From contig NZ_JBEXUX010000014.1 of NCBI RefSeq assembly GCF_040629175.1, forward strand, positions 108,880 through 172,879: a stretch of DNA of 64,000 nucleotides, given 5' to 3'. This document shows positions 1 through 6,869 of the stretch, one piece after another; the first letter of the stretch is position 1, and each line of letters starts with the position of its first letter. The stretch is from Embleya sp040629175. GTDB lineage: Bacteria; Actinomycetota; Actinomycetes; Streptomycetales; Streptomycetaceae. Made by a program: the position numbers and the translations under genes. The notes beneath the pieces are model-generated. The model ran no database searches and was not told the DNA's origin. It was given only the letters and a program-made list of their open reading frames with translations.

Positions 1-1059
1 CCGGAACGGCGGCGGCTGCGGGGCGCCCGGGACGTACTGCTGCCAACCACGGAGCAACTCGAAGTCGAGCGAGGCGCCGCGCGCCGCGTCGGCCCGCATC
101 GATTCCAGCGCGGCGAGCAGGCCCTCCGCACGGGCCGGGTCCACGGCGCCGTCGAAGCTGCGGATGTCCTCCACCGCCCCGTCGCGCGACGGGGTCACCG
201 GTCCCTCCGGGCCACCGTCCGGAGCCTGGTGCCAGGGCACCGTCTCGCGCAGGGCGAGCCAACGTCGGAGGTGGTCCGGCACGGGCCCGGCGGAGCGAGT
301 GCCGTCGTCCGGTCGCAGCGACCGGGCGAGTTGCTCGGCGATGTCGTCGACCACCACCGTGTCGGGGTCGGTCCAACTGTGGAACCGCCCGCCGACGGCC
401 TCTTCGACCAGGTCGTGGGCGACGTCGGGGGCAACTCCCCAGCGGGCCAGGAACCAGGTGAGCACCTGACGGCAGTGCCCGTGCCAACCGCTGCCGCAGC
501 CGGTGCGGTCGATCACCTGCAGGATCAGGTTGCGGGCGGCGCGGTCCCACAGAATGCGCTGGTCCTCGATGGTGGCCAGGTCCAGTGGGTACGCCTCGAA
601 CCACTCGGCGAGGTTCTCCAACCACCCACGCCATTCGCACAGCGCCGCGACGACCCGGGCGAGTGTTTCCTCCGGGGTGGTGATCGAGTCCCGCGGGCAG
701 CACCAGTGTCCGACCGGCCCGCCGTCGAAGTCCCCTTCGTCGTGTGCCCAACGCCAACCCACGACCCAGCGGCCGTAGTGCCGGACGAGAGAGTGCGACA
801 TGGCGTCCGCCCAATGCCTGGCCTCGCCCCCGGCCCAGGCATTCATCGCCGGGTCGACGATGTCGACTTCGGGGCGGCGTGGTATCCGCCGAGCGGGGCC
901 GAGCGAGTGCACCACCCGCGTCGCCGACGCCTGGTCGAAGGCATGGCGGCTGGGATCCACCTCGTCCCAATCCAGCCGGCCGGGGCTCAGTTCGGGAATC
1001 ACCGGGTAAACCTGCCCGGTTCGTGCGAGGAGTCGCGTTCGACGCGAGTGCTGTACCAA
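1..1059 (-). CDS. Hypothetical protein, C-terminus cut off by window edge
   Basis: An open frame runs off the left edge with no stop; 353 codons are visible. The reading frame is supported by protein-like composition (e.g. VYPVIPELSPGRLDWDE near the start, VHSLGPARRIP, later WCCPRD, LCEWRGWLENLAEWFEAYPL) and by many Trp residues clustered in what would be residues 100-220, quite unlike the Arg/Pro-rich shadow frames. I do not recognise the family. No transmembrane segment or signal peptide is evident in the visible part. The frame is closed upstream by a TAG inside the tRNA-like gene, so the start must lie at TTG 1059 (preceded by GAGG) or at GTG 1002; the sequence between them looks coding, favouring TTG. 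The gene then begins about 10 bp after the tRNA 3' end, so co-transcription from the tRNA promoter is likely. Confidence 0.7.
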   Translation of the reverse strand, partial: MVQHSRRTRLLARTGQVYPVIPELSPGRLDWDEVDPSRHAFDQASATRVVHSLGPARRIPRRPEVDIVDPAMNAWAGGEARHWADAMSHSLVRHYGRWVVGWRWAHDEGDFDGGPVGHWCCPRDSITTPEETLARVVAALCEWRGWLENLAEWFEAYPLDLATIEDQRILWDRAARNLILQVIDRTGCGSGWHGHCRQVLTWFLARWGVAPDVAHDLVEEAVGGRFHSWTDPDTVVVDDIAEQLARSLRPDDGTRSAGPVPDHLRRWLALRETVPWHQAPDGGPEGPVTPSRDGAVEDIRSFDGAVDPARAEGLLAALESMRADAARGASLDFELLRGWQQYVPGAPQPPPFR

Positions 1060-1069
1060 GGCCTCGTCA

Positions 1070-1144
1070 TGGCCGGCATGGCGGGTTCTGCCCCCGCGCC
1101 CTTCGGATCCGAAGTCCGATGCTCTGCTGCTGAGCTACACGCCG
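1070..1144 (-). tRNA. tRNA-Arg(UCG)-like gene with non-canonical D- and T-loops, CCA encoded
   Basis: Read on the minus strand, a full cloverleaf is present: 7-bp acceptor stem CGGCGTG/CATGCCG with one G-T wobble, TA at positions 8-9, 4-bp D stem GCTC/GAGC, perfect 5-bp anticodon stem TCGGA/TCCGA with loop CTTCGGA (anticodon TCG, Arg CGA codons), 5-nt variable loop, perfect 5-bp T stem GCGGG/CCCGC, discriminator G and encoded CCA. The loops are odd: the D-loop AGCAGCA lacks the GG pair, and the T-loop reads GGCAGAA instead of TTCRANY. The two halves of the usual elbow contact are therefore both missing. It has a good promoter of its own, arguing against a dead copy. It could be a specialised tRNA or a decayed gene. 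The amino acid is inferred from the anticodon only. Confidence 0.75.
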
Positions 1145-1160
1145 CTGTTGTTGTGCCCAC

Positions 1161-1189
1161 AGGTTAGGGGGAGTCGAGGCCGAGGACAA
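1161..1189 (-). promoter_or_regulatory. Probable housekeeping promoter of the tRNA-like gene
   Basis: On the minus strand a -35 box TTGTCC (1184-1189) and -10 box TAACCT (1161-1166) are separated by 17 bp. The start of transcription would fall about 10 nt before the tRNA 5' end. Fits the actinobacterial SigA/HrdB pattern TTGNCN-N17-TANNNT. Confidence 0.55.
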
Positions 1190-1262
1190 ACCATTATCGG
1201 GGGCCCGGCGGTATGGCCGACGTGTGGGAACGACACGACGCGAAGCCCCGACCGGGCAGCCC

Positions 1263-2675
1263 TCAGCCGGCCCGGTCGGGTTCGACAACGGTCGCGTGGG
1301 CCGTCTCGGTCGGCAACTGCGCCGGCTTGGGCGGGGTTTCCGTCTTGGTCGGCAACTGCGCCGGTATGGGCGGGAGTTCCGTCTCGGTCGGCAACTGCGC
1401 AGGAGTGGATGGGACTTCGGTCGCAGAGGTGGGCTGCGGCTCGGACTGCACCGCGCGTACGTCCGGCAGAAGCAGCAACCCCACGTTCGTGGCCACCACC
1501 AATACCGCGCCCACCAGCAGCGGCGTGCTCGTGCCGATCGACGCCGCGATCGGGGCGGCGATCGCCAGGCCCAGCGGGCGGGTGGCGAAGGAGATCAGCG
1601 CGTCGAAGGAGCCGACTCGGCCCAGCGCTTCCGGCGGGATGCGGTGCTGGAGCGTGGTTTCCCACAGCGGACTCAGCACGCCCAGGCCGAACATGGCCGC
1701 GAAGTACGCGGCGGCGACGATCGCCAGCGGCGCCCGCAGCGCGAGGGCGGTCAGCGGGAGACCGTACAGGGCGGCGCCGAACGACGTGGCCACCAGCGGG
1801 CGGCGGACCGGCAACCGGGACGCGCTCAAGGCCCCGAGCAGCACGCCCACCGTGCCGACCTGGGCGATGATCACCCACGAGCGGTCACCGCCGAGTCGGT
1901 CCACCGCGATGATCGGGCCGAGGGCGAGCAGGAAGCCGGCCGCCAGATGCCAGACGCCGTGCGCGGCGACATTGGCCAGGAACCAGGGATGGCGCCGGGT
2001 TTCCGTCCACCCCGCGCGCAACTCGCCCAGGAACGGACCCTGTTCCCTGGTGCGGACGACGCGTTCGGGGCGCATCCCGCCGAAGGTGGCGGCGGACGCG
2101 ACGAACAGCAGGCCGGTCAGGAGCGAGGACCAACCGGGCCCGACGGCCAGCATCAGCGCGCCGGCGGCAGCGGGGGCCGCCACCTGGGCCAGGCCCTGCG
2201 CGACGCCGAGCCGGGCGTTGACCCGTAGGCGCTGCGACTCCGGCACCACCACGACCACCAGCGTGCGGATCGGCGAGATGCCGAACGCGACGGCGGCACC
2301 GGTGAGCGCGGACAGGATCGCCAGGTCGGCGATTCGCACCGGGCCCGCGAGCAGTTCGGCGCCGATCGCCAGTTGGGCGCCGGCCCGGACCAGGTCGGCC
2401 GCCAGGATGACCCGATGCGGGGGGAAGCGGTCGGCGATCACCCCCGCCACCGGGAGCAGCAGCAACATCGGCAGCAGTTCGCAGGCCAGTACCAAACCCA
2501 GCTCGGTGCCCGAGCCGGTGTGTACCAGGGCCAGGGTCAGGGTGGTGGGGATGAGGGCCGTCGCCAGGGCGGCGAAGGTACGGCCGAGCAGGAGCCGGCG
2601 CGTGGCCGGAGTCATGACGGCCGAGGCCGTGGTGGCCGGCGTCACGGCGGCCGGGGGCACGGGAGCTGGGGTCAT
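1263..2675 (-). CDS. MFS exporter (MFS_3 / macrolide-efflux-like) with repetitive C-terminal tail
   Basis: 470 aa inner-membrane secondary transporter. About 12 hydrophobic segments fill residues 25-410; the loop motif GVIADRFPPHRVILAADLVRAG after TM2 is the MFS motif A region. Best fit is the MFS_3 group of drug/macrolide efflux proteins; the substrate is unknown. After the last helix there is a roughly 55-residue hydrophilic tail built from a 13-residue repeat (core PAQLPT(E/K)TE), encoded by an exact 39-bp period. Divergent from a MarR regulator over a short intergenic region holding two 12-bp dyads, so it is most likely that repressor's target. An alternative start at an internal ATG about 20 codons downstream (MTPATRRLL) would remove an Ala/Pro-rich leader that homologues often lack. 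Confidence 0.85.
   Translation of the reverse strand: MTPAPVPPAAVTPATTASAVMTPATRRLLLGRTFAALATALIPTTLTLALVHTGSGTELGLVLACELLPMLLLLPVAGVIADRFPPHRVILAADLVRAGAQLAIGAELLAGPVRIADLAILSALTGAAVAFGISPIRTLVVVVVPESQRLRVNARLGVAQGLAQVAAPAAAGALMLAVGPGWSSLLTGLLFVASAATFGGMRPERVVRTREQGPFLGELRAGWTETRRHPWFLANVAAHGVWHLAAGFLLALGPIIAVDRLGGDRSWVIIAQVGTVGVLLGALSASRLPVRRPLVATSFGAALYGLPLTALALRAPLAIVAAAYFAAMFGLGVLSPLWETTLQHRIPPEALGRVGSFDALISFATRPLGLAIAAPIAASIGTSTPLLVGAVLVVATNVGLLLLPDVRAVQSEPQPTSATEVPSTPAQLPTETELPPIPAQLPTKTETPPKPAQLPTETAHATVVEPDRAG
1309..1422 (-). repeat. 39-bp tandem repeat inside the MFS gene tail, three copies
   Basis: The string GTCGGCAACTGC (plus strand) recurs at 1309, 1348 and 1387, exactly 39 bp apart, with the bases between copies partly diverged. 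It encodes 13-residue units PAQLPT(E/K)TE(L/T)PP(I/K). The period is a multiple of three, so copy-number change keeps the frame. Confidence 0.85.
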
Positions 2676-2689
2676 GGCATCGAATGTAT

Positions 2690-2716
2690 TTCGTCAGCGA
2701 ATCATTCGTCAACGAA
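2690..2716. promoter_or_regulatory. Twin dyad operators between MFS and MarR genes
   Basis: Two copies of a 12-bp dyad lie 15 bp apart centre to centre: TTCGTCAGCGAA (2690-2701) and TTCGTCAACGAA (2705-2716), i.e. TTCG-TCAR-CGAA. Placement between divergent genes, a few bases from both starts, is what is expected of MarR repressor sites controlling both directions. A -10-like CATAAT lies at 2732-2737. Confidence 0.65.
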
Positions 2717-2743
2717 GTATTGCGGGTCCAGCATAATGGCCGC

Positions 2744-3349
2744 ATGCACGGTGAGGGCCGGGAACAGATCGGGATCGAGTCGGACGGCGAGGCCGCGGCC
2801 GAGGTCCGAGCGTCGGCCGACGCGGACGGCTCCGTCGACGCGGGCGGCTCCGTCGACGAGGACGACTCCGTCGACCGGCACATCGCGCGCTGGCGGCACA
2901 TGGCGCCGTTCGACGAGCGCGTGGAGGGCATCGTCACCCGGATCCAGATGCTGACCAAGCACCTGGCCCAGGTCAAGGGGCGGGCCCTCGCCGAGGTCGG
3001 CCTCCAGCCCTTCGAGTTCGACACGTTGCACCGGCTGGCCTCGCGCGGCGTGCCCTACCGGGCCACGCCCTCCGAACTGGCCGCGGAGCTGATGGTGTCG
3101 CCGGCGGGAATCACCGGCCGACTGGACACCCTGGAGGAGGCCGGTTCGATCCGGCGCATCCGCGGCACCGAGGACCGTCGCCGGGTCGACGTCGAACTCA
3201 CCGACTCGGGCCGTGCCCGCTGGACGGCCGCGATGAAACTGCTCGACCGAGCCGAGCGCGCGATGGTCAAACCATTGGGGGAGGCGGACCAGGACGTGCT
3301 GCTCGCGCTGTTGAAGCGCATGTTGCTGCGAGTGGAGAACGGCGGCTGA
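2744..3349 (+). CDS. MarR-family transcriptional regulator
   Basis: 201 aa. The winged-helix DNA-binding domain spans roughly residues 85-160: TPSELAAELMVSPAGITGRLDTLEEAG is the recognition helix-turn-helix and RIRGTEDRRRVDVELTDSG is the wing, a classic MarR signature with the conserved D-R-R-x-x-x-V pattern. The N-terminal 45 residues are an acidic, low-complexity stretch (repeats of DxDxSVD) unusual for the family. I start at ATG 2744 because a -10 CATAAT at 2732-2737 would place transcription start at or next to this ATG (leaderless); an in-frame ATG at 2684 would put the operators inside the coding region. It probably represses itself and the divergent MFS exporter in response to a small molecule. 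Confidence 0.85.
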   Translation: MHGEGREQIGIESDGEAAAEVRASADADGSVDAGGSVDEDDSVDRHIARWRHMAPFDERVEGIVTRIQMLTKHLAQVKGRALAEVGLQPFEFDTLHRLASRGVPYRATPSELAAELMVSPAGITGRLDTLEEAGSIRRIRGTEDRRRVDVELTDSGRARWTAAMKLLDRAERAMVKPLGEADQDVLLALLKRMLLRVENGG

Positions 3350-3381
3350 GGCACGGCCGCGCCGGCGGCGCCGTGCACCGA

Positions 3382-3444
3382 CCGGGCCGCTCCCGGACCA
3401 CGCCCTGCGCCCGGGGCGCGGCGCGTGGTCCGGGAGCGGCCCGG
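3382..3444. terminator. 22-bp perfect stem, bidirectional terminator
   Basis: Inverted repeat with 22-nt arms (3382-3403 and 3423-3444, arm begins CCGGGCCGCTCC) and a 19-nt loop, located between the convergent MarR and methyltransferase genes. There is no T-run, as is usual for Streptomyces terminators. Confidence 0.8.
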
Positions 3445-3493
3445 GGACTCTGCGATGCGGTGCTCGTCCCCGGGAACTCCCGGTTCGGACCCG

Positions 3494-4651
3494 TCAGTTC
3501 TTGACGGCCCGCAGGACCACGAACTTCGGGTCGCTCGCCACGATCTCGCAATTGCCGAACAACCGGCGCAGCTTCACGTGGTAGCCCAGGTGCCGATTGC
3601 CGATCACCCACAGTTCGCCGCCCGCGCGCAGCGCCGCGCGCGAACCGGCGAACATCCGCCACGAGATGGCCTCGGTGGTGGCCCGATGGGTGTGGAACGG
3701 CGGGTTGTTCAGGACCAGGTCGACGCTCTCGGGGGCCACGTCCGTCAGACCGTCGCCCACCATGAACTCGGCACCCGCGTCCGAACCCAGGTTCTCCTCG
3801 AACGTGGCCCGCGCCGACGCCACGGCCTGATGCGACTCGTCCACGAACAACACGTCCGAGCGCGGATTGGCCAGCATCACCGCCGTACCCACCACACCGT
3901 TGCCGCAGCCCAGGTCCACCACCCGGTCGCGACCGGTGCGGCGCGGGAGGTTGCGCAGCAGGAAACGGGTACCGATGTCGAGCCGGTCGGCGCAGAAGAT
4001 GCCCGCGTGGTTGGTGACCACGATCCCGGACCCCGCGCCGACGTCGGCGGGCAGCGCGTAGCTGCGCGGCCACGGGCTCGCGGTCCGCGGGAGCGTGGGG
4101 TCGGGCGTGGCGAAGATCAGCCGCGCCTTCTTCACCGCGAGCGAGGTCCGGGTCGGGCCGATGAGGCGCTCGAACAGCTTGAGCGTGGAGGTGTGGATCT
4201 CGGTGGTCATCCCGGTGCCGACGACCACCGTGTCCGCGTGCACGCCCGGCGCGAGCCGGTGGAGCTGGTCCTCCAGCAGGGCCAGGTTCTTCGGGACCCG
4301 GACGATCAGCACGTCGATGCGCTCCGGCGGCGCGTCCCGGGTGGACAGCAGCTCGACCCAGTGCGGGTCCGCCTCGTTGCGCGCCAGGTTGGCGCGGGTG
4401 GCCTCCTGGCCGAGGAAGGAGTCGCTGATCTGTACCGGCCGGGACTCGGCCAGGGCGGTGACCAGCGCACCCCACCGGTCGCCCACCACCACGACGCGGC
4501 CGGACAGGTCCGTCGGCTTGTCGTCGTCGATCCCGGCGAGGTGCCGCAGCACGTACTCGTCGGCCGCGTCCCACGCGCGCAACAGGTCGCGGGGATCCTC
4601 GGGGTAACGGGTGAGCTCGAACTCGCCGGAAGGCGCAGAGAAACGGTTCAT
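3494..4651 (-). CDS. rlmG: RlmG/RsmC-like rRNA (guanine-N2) methyltransferase
   Basis: 385 aa, close to RlmG length. The N-terminal half (about 1-190) is a degenerate methyltransferase-like domain that helps bind RNA in this family; the C-terminal half is the active SAM-dependent domain. Visible motifs are VVDLGCGNGVVGTAVM (motif I, SAM binding, about residue 235), LFVDESHQAV (motif II, acidic ribose contact) and LVLNNPPFHTH (motif IV NPPF, catalytic, about residue 310). RlmG methylates G1835 of 23S rRNA and RsmC G1207 of 16S rRNA in E. coli; which one applies here cannot be told from sequence alone. It starts 25 bp downstream of the glycerate kinase stop on the same strand, so read-through is possible. 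Confidence 0.8.
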   Translation of the reverse strand: MNRFSAPSGEFELTRYPEDPRDLLRAWDAADEYVLRHLAGIDDDKPTDLSGRVVVVGDRWGALVTALAESRPVQISDSFLGQEATRANLARNEADPHWVELLSTRDAPPERIDVLIVRVPKNLALLEDQLHRLAPGVHADTVVVGTGMTTEIHTSTLKLFERLIGPTRTSLAVKKARLIFATPDPTLPRTASPWPRSYALPADVGAGSGIVVTNHAGIFCADRLDIGTRFLLRNLPRRTGRDRVVDLGCGNGVVGTAVMLANPRSDVLFVDESHQAVASARATFEENLGSDAGAEFMVGDGLTDVAPESVDLVLNNPPFHTHRATTEAISWRMFAGSRAALRAGGELWVIGNRHLGYHVKLRRLFGNCEIVASDPKFVVLRAVKN

Positions 4652-4676
4652 TGTCCACCCAGCCTAGCCGGGCCCG

Positions 4677-5795
4677 TCAGCGGCGTCGGACCGCGCCGTC
4701 GACGTCGAAGCGGCCGGCCAGCGCGGCGCCGGCTCGATCGAGCCAGTGCGCGGCCTCGGCCCGGGCCGCGGCCGCCGACCCGGCGAGGCGGGTCAGGTCG
4801 GTGGTGGCGACGACACCGGGCGGTGGCGGCACGGCGACCGAGCCGGCGACCAGGGCCACCGGAACGCCGGCCCCGTGGTGGGCGAGGTCGAGCACCGTGC
4901 CGACCACCTTCCCGTGCAGGGAGGTGGCGTCGAAGCAGCCCTCGCCGGTGATCACCAGGTCCGCGCCGGCGAGCGCGGCGGGCAGGCCGGCGAGCTCGGC
5001 CACCCGGACGGCGCCGGGGACGATCGAGGCGTTCCAGGCGGCGGCGAATCCGTACGCCGTGCCACCGGCCGCCCCGGCGCCGGGCGCGGCCGGGTCGCCG
5101 GCCAGGAGGGCGGCCAACCGCGCGAGGCCGGCGTCCAGGCCGGCGACGTCCTCGGCGGAGGCGCCCTTCTGCGGGCCGAACACGGCTGCCGCACCGGTCG
5201 GGCCCAGCAGCGGGTTGGTGACGTCGGTGAGGATCTGCACGCCGCCGGGCGGAGGGGCCGCCAGGCGGGTCGCGTCGATCGTCGCCAGGCGGGCCAAGGC
5301 CCCACCACCGTACGGGAGTTCTCGACCGTCGAGGTCGCGGAAGTGGGCGCCGAGCGCGGCCAGCGCGCCCGTGCCGCCGTCCGTCGAGGCCGAGCCGCCG
5401 ACCGCGATCACCAGGGCGGAGACCCCCGCCCGCAGCGCCGCGCCCACGACCACGCCGAGGCCGGCGGTGTGCGCTCCCAGCGGGTCGGGCGCGGCCATCA
5501 GCGGCAACCCCGACACGGCGGCCAACTCGACCACGCCCACCCCGTCCGGCAGGCGCAACCACGCGGAGTCGACGGGCCGCCCGTCCGGACCGGGCGCGCC
5601 CGGCACCGGCATCCGCACGGCTGCGGGAACGGCCCGCGCCACGGCGTCGAGCGTGCCCTCGCCGCCGTCGGCCAGCGGCAGCCGTACGACGTCGTCGCCG
5701 GGCCGCACCCGCAGCCACCCCTCGGCCAGGGCGGCCGAGGCGACATCAGCCGCGACGGTGCCCTTGAACGCATCCGGGGCGATCACGATACGCAT
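4677..5795 (-). CDS. Glycerate kinase (GK-I/GlxK family)
   Basis: 372 aa, the normal length for bacterial glycerate 2-kinases (about 370-380). It phosphorylates D-glycerate with ATP, feeding glycolysis. Diagnostic segments: N-terminal MRIVIAPDAFKGT, the glycine-rich VGGSASTDGGTGALAALGA (about residues 128-146) and LVITGEGCFDATSLHGKVVG (about 270-290). Start ATG 5795 matches the family's N-terminus (M-K/R-I-V-I-A-P-D-S/A-F-K-G); longer forms would read through the intergenic hairpin. It lies downstream of, and may be partly read from, the LacI-controlled sugar-acid operon, with glycerate being a plausible end product of that pathway. Confidence 0.9.
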   Translation of the reverse strand: MRIVIAPDAFKGTVAADVASAALAEGWLRVRPGDDVVRLPLADGGEGTLDAVARAVPAAVRMPVPGAPGPDGRPVDSAWLRLPDGVGVVELAAVSGLPLMAAPDPLGAHTAGLGVVVGAALRAGVSALVIAVGGSASTDGGTGALAALGAHFRDLDGRELPYGGGALARLATIDATRLAAPPPGGVQILTDVTNPLLGPTGAAAVFGPQKGASAEDVAGLDAGLARLAALLAGDPAAPGAGAAGGTAYGFAAAWNASIVPGAVRVAELAGLPAALAGADLVITGEGCFDATSLHGKVVGTVLDLAHHGAGVPVALVAGSVAVPPPPGVVATTDLTRLAGSAAAARAEAAHWLDRAGAALAGRFDVDGAVRRR

Positions 5796-5859
5796 GACGT
5801 GTTCCACTTTCCTGGTCGGCGATTTCGGGGATGGCACCAACGACGGGCCGGCCGCCTCG

Positions 5860-5893
5860 ACCGCCGCCGCCCACGCTCGTGGGCGGCGGCGGT
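5860..5893 (-). terminator. 15-bp perfect hairpin between isomerase and glycerate kinase
   Basis: Perfect stem (arm ACCGCCGCCGCCCAC) with a 4-nt GCTC loop in the 125-bp gap. It probably ends or attenuates the upstream operon before the glycerate kinase gene. Confidence 0.65.
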
Positions 5894-5920
5894 CGCCGTT
5901 CTTCTTCGGAGCGCCCGACG

Positions 5921-6808
5921 TCAGCCGAGCACCTCCGTCACATAGCGACGCTTCATGGTGTCCACCACCGCGTCGCCGTCCGCGGCCCAGACGTCCGCGT
6001 TGAAGATTTCCACTTCGACGTCGCCGGTGTAGCCGGCCGCGTCGACCGCCGCCGCCATGGTCCGGAAGTCGATCACGCCGTCGCCCATCATGCCCCGGGC
6101 GAGCAGATTGTCGGCCGGCAGCGGCAACACCCAGTCGCACACCTGGAACGAGGCGATCCGCTCGCCCGCCCGCGCGATCGCCGTGAACAGGTTCGGGTCC
6201 CACCACACATGGAACGCGTCCACCACGACGCCCACTTGCTCGACCGGATGCGGTTCGGCCAGGTCGATCGCCTGATCCAGGGTGGACAACACCGCCCGGT
6301 CGGCGCAGTACATCGGGTGCAGCGGCTCCAACGCGAGCCGGACGCCGTGTGCACCGGCGTAGGGCGCGAGTTCGGCCAGCGCCTCGGCCACCCGCTCCCG
6401 GGCGCCCGGCAGATCGCGGTCCCCGGCGGGCAACCCGCCCACGACCAGCACCAGGCAGGCCGCCTGCAACGCCGCGGCCTCCTCGATCGCCCGGCGGTTG
6501 TCCTCGATCGCCTCGGCCCACGCGCCGGGCTCACGCGCCGTCAGGAAGCCACCGCGACACAGCGACGACACCCGCAACCCGGCGTCGTGTACCAGCTTCG
6601 CCGACTCGGCCGCACCCGCCTCGGCCACCTTGTCCCGCCACAACCCGATGGCCGGCAACCCGGCCCGTACACAACCCTGCACCGCCTCGCGCAACGACCA
6701 TGAGCGCGTCGTCCACTGGTTCAGCGAGAGCCGCGCCAATCGCGGGTCGCCGGCCTCGGGCGTGGGCGTGCCGGCGGGCTTGCCACCGGGGATGTCCACC
6801 GTGCTCAT
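5921..6808 (-). CDS. Sugar phosphate isomerase/epimerase (AP-endonuclease-2 TIM barrel)
   Basis: 295 aa. Xylose-isomerase-like TIM barrel family that includes inosose dehydratase, hydroxypyruvate isomerase and 3-dehydroshikimate dehydratase. Visible features: LSLNQWTTRSWSLREAVQGCVRAGLPAIGLWRDKV at the start of the barrel, LVLVVGGLPAGDRD, the metal-site strand LALEPLHPMYCADR (Glu ligand), VVVDAFHVWWDPNL (Asp/His ligands), FQVCDWVLPLP and VEVEIFNADVW (final Glu ligand). Start ATG 6808 (MSTVDIPGG) is chosen because the longer frame is Arg-rich shadow. It lies 61 bp downstream of the DUF993 gene in the same operon; together with a dehydrogenase and an aldolase-like protein this suggests isomerisation of a keto-sugar intermediate. 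Exact substrate unknown. Confidence 0.85.
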   Translation of the reverse strand: MSTVDIPGGKPAGTPTPEAGDPRLARLSLNQWTTRSWSLREAVQGCVRAGLPAIGLWRDKVAEAGAAESAKLVHDAGLRVSSLCRGGFLTAREPGAWAEAIEDNRRAIEEAAALQAACLVLVVGGLPAGDRDLPGARERVAEALAELAPYAGAHGVRLALEPLHPMYCADRAVLSTLDQAIDLAEPHPVEQVGVVVDAFHVWWDPNLFTAIARAGERIASFQVCDWVLPLPADNLLARGMMGDGVIDFRTMAAAVDAAGYTGDVEVEIFNADVWAADGDAVVDTMKRRYVTEVLG

Positions 6809-6869
6809 GTCGACGCTCCCGTCCTGGTACCGAAGCCCGTCCCCGCCCGGCTCTCGCCGCCTGTCGGCC

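Noticed and set aside
229..1167. 312-codon plus-strand frame at the left edge
   Set aside because: The minus-strand frame here has realistic composition, and the plus frame runs through the tRNA-like gene.
4677..5795. Glycerate kinase as a fourth gene of the LacI-controlled operon
   Set aside because: A 15-bp perfect hairpin and a 125-bp gap separate them, so I kept it as a possible read-through neighbour only.
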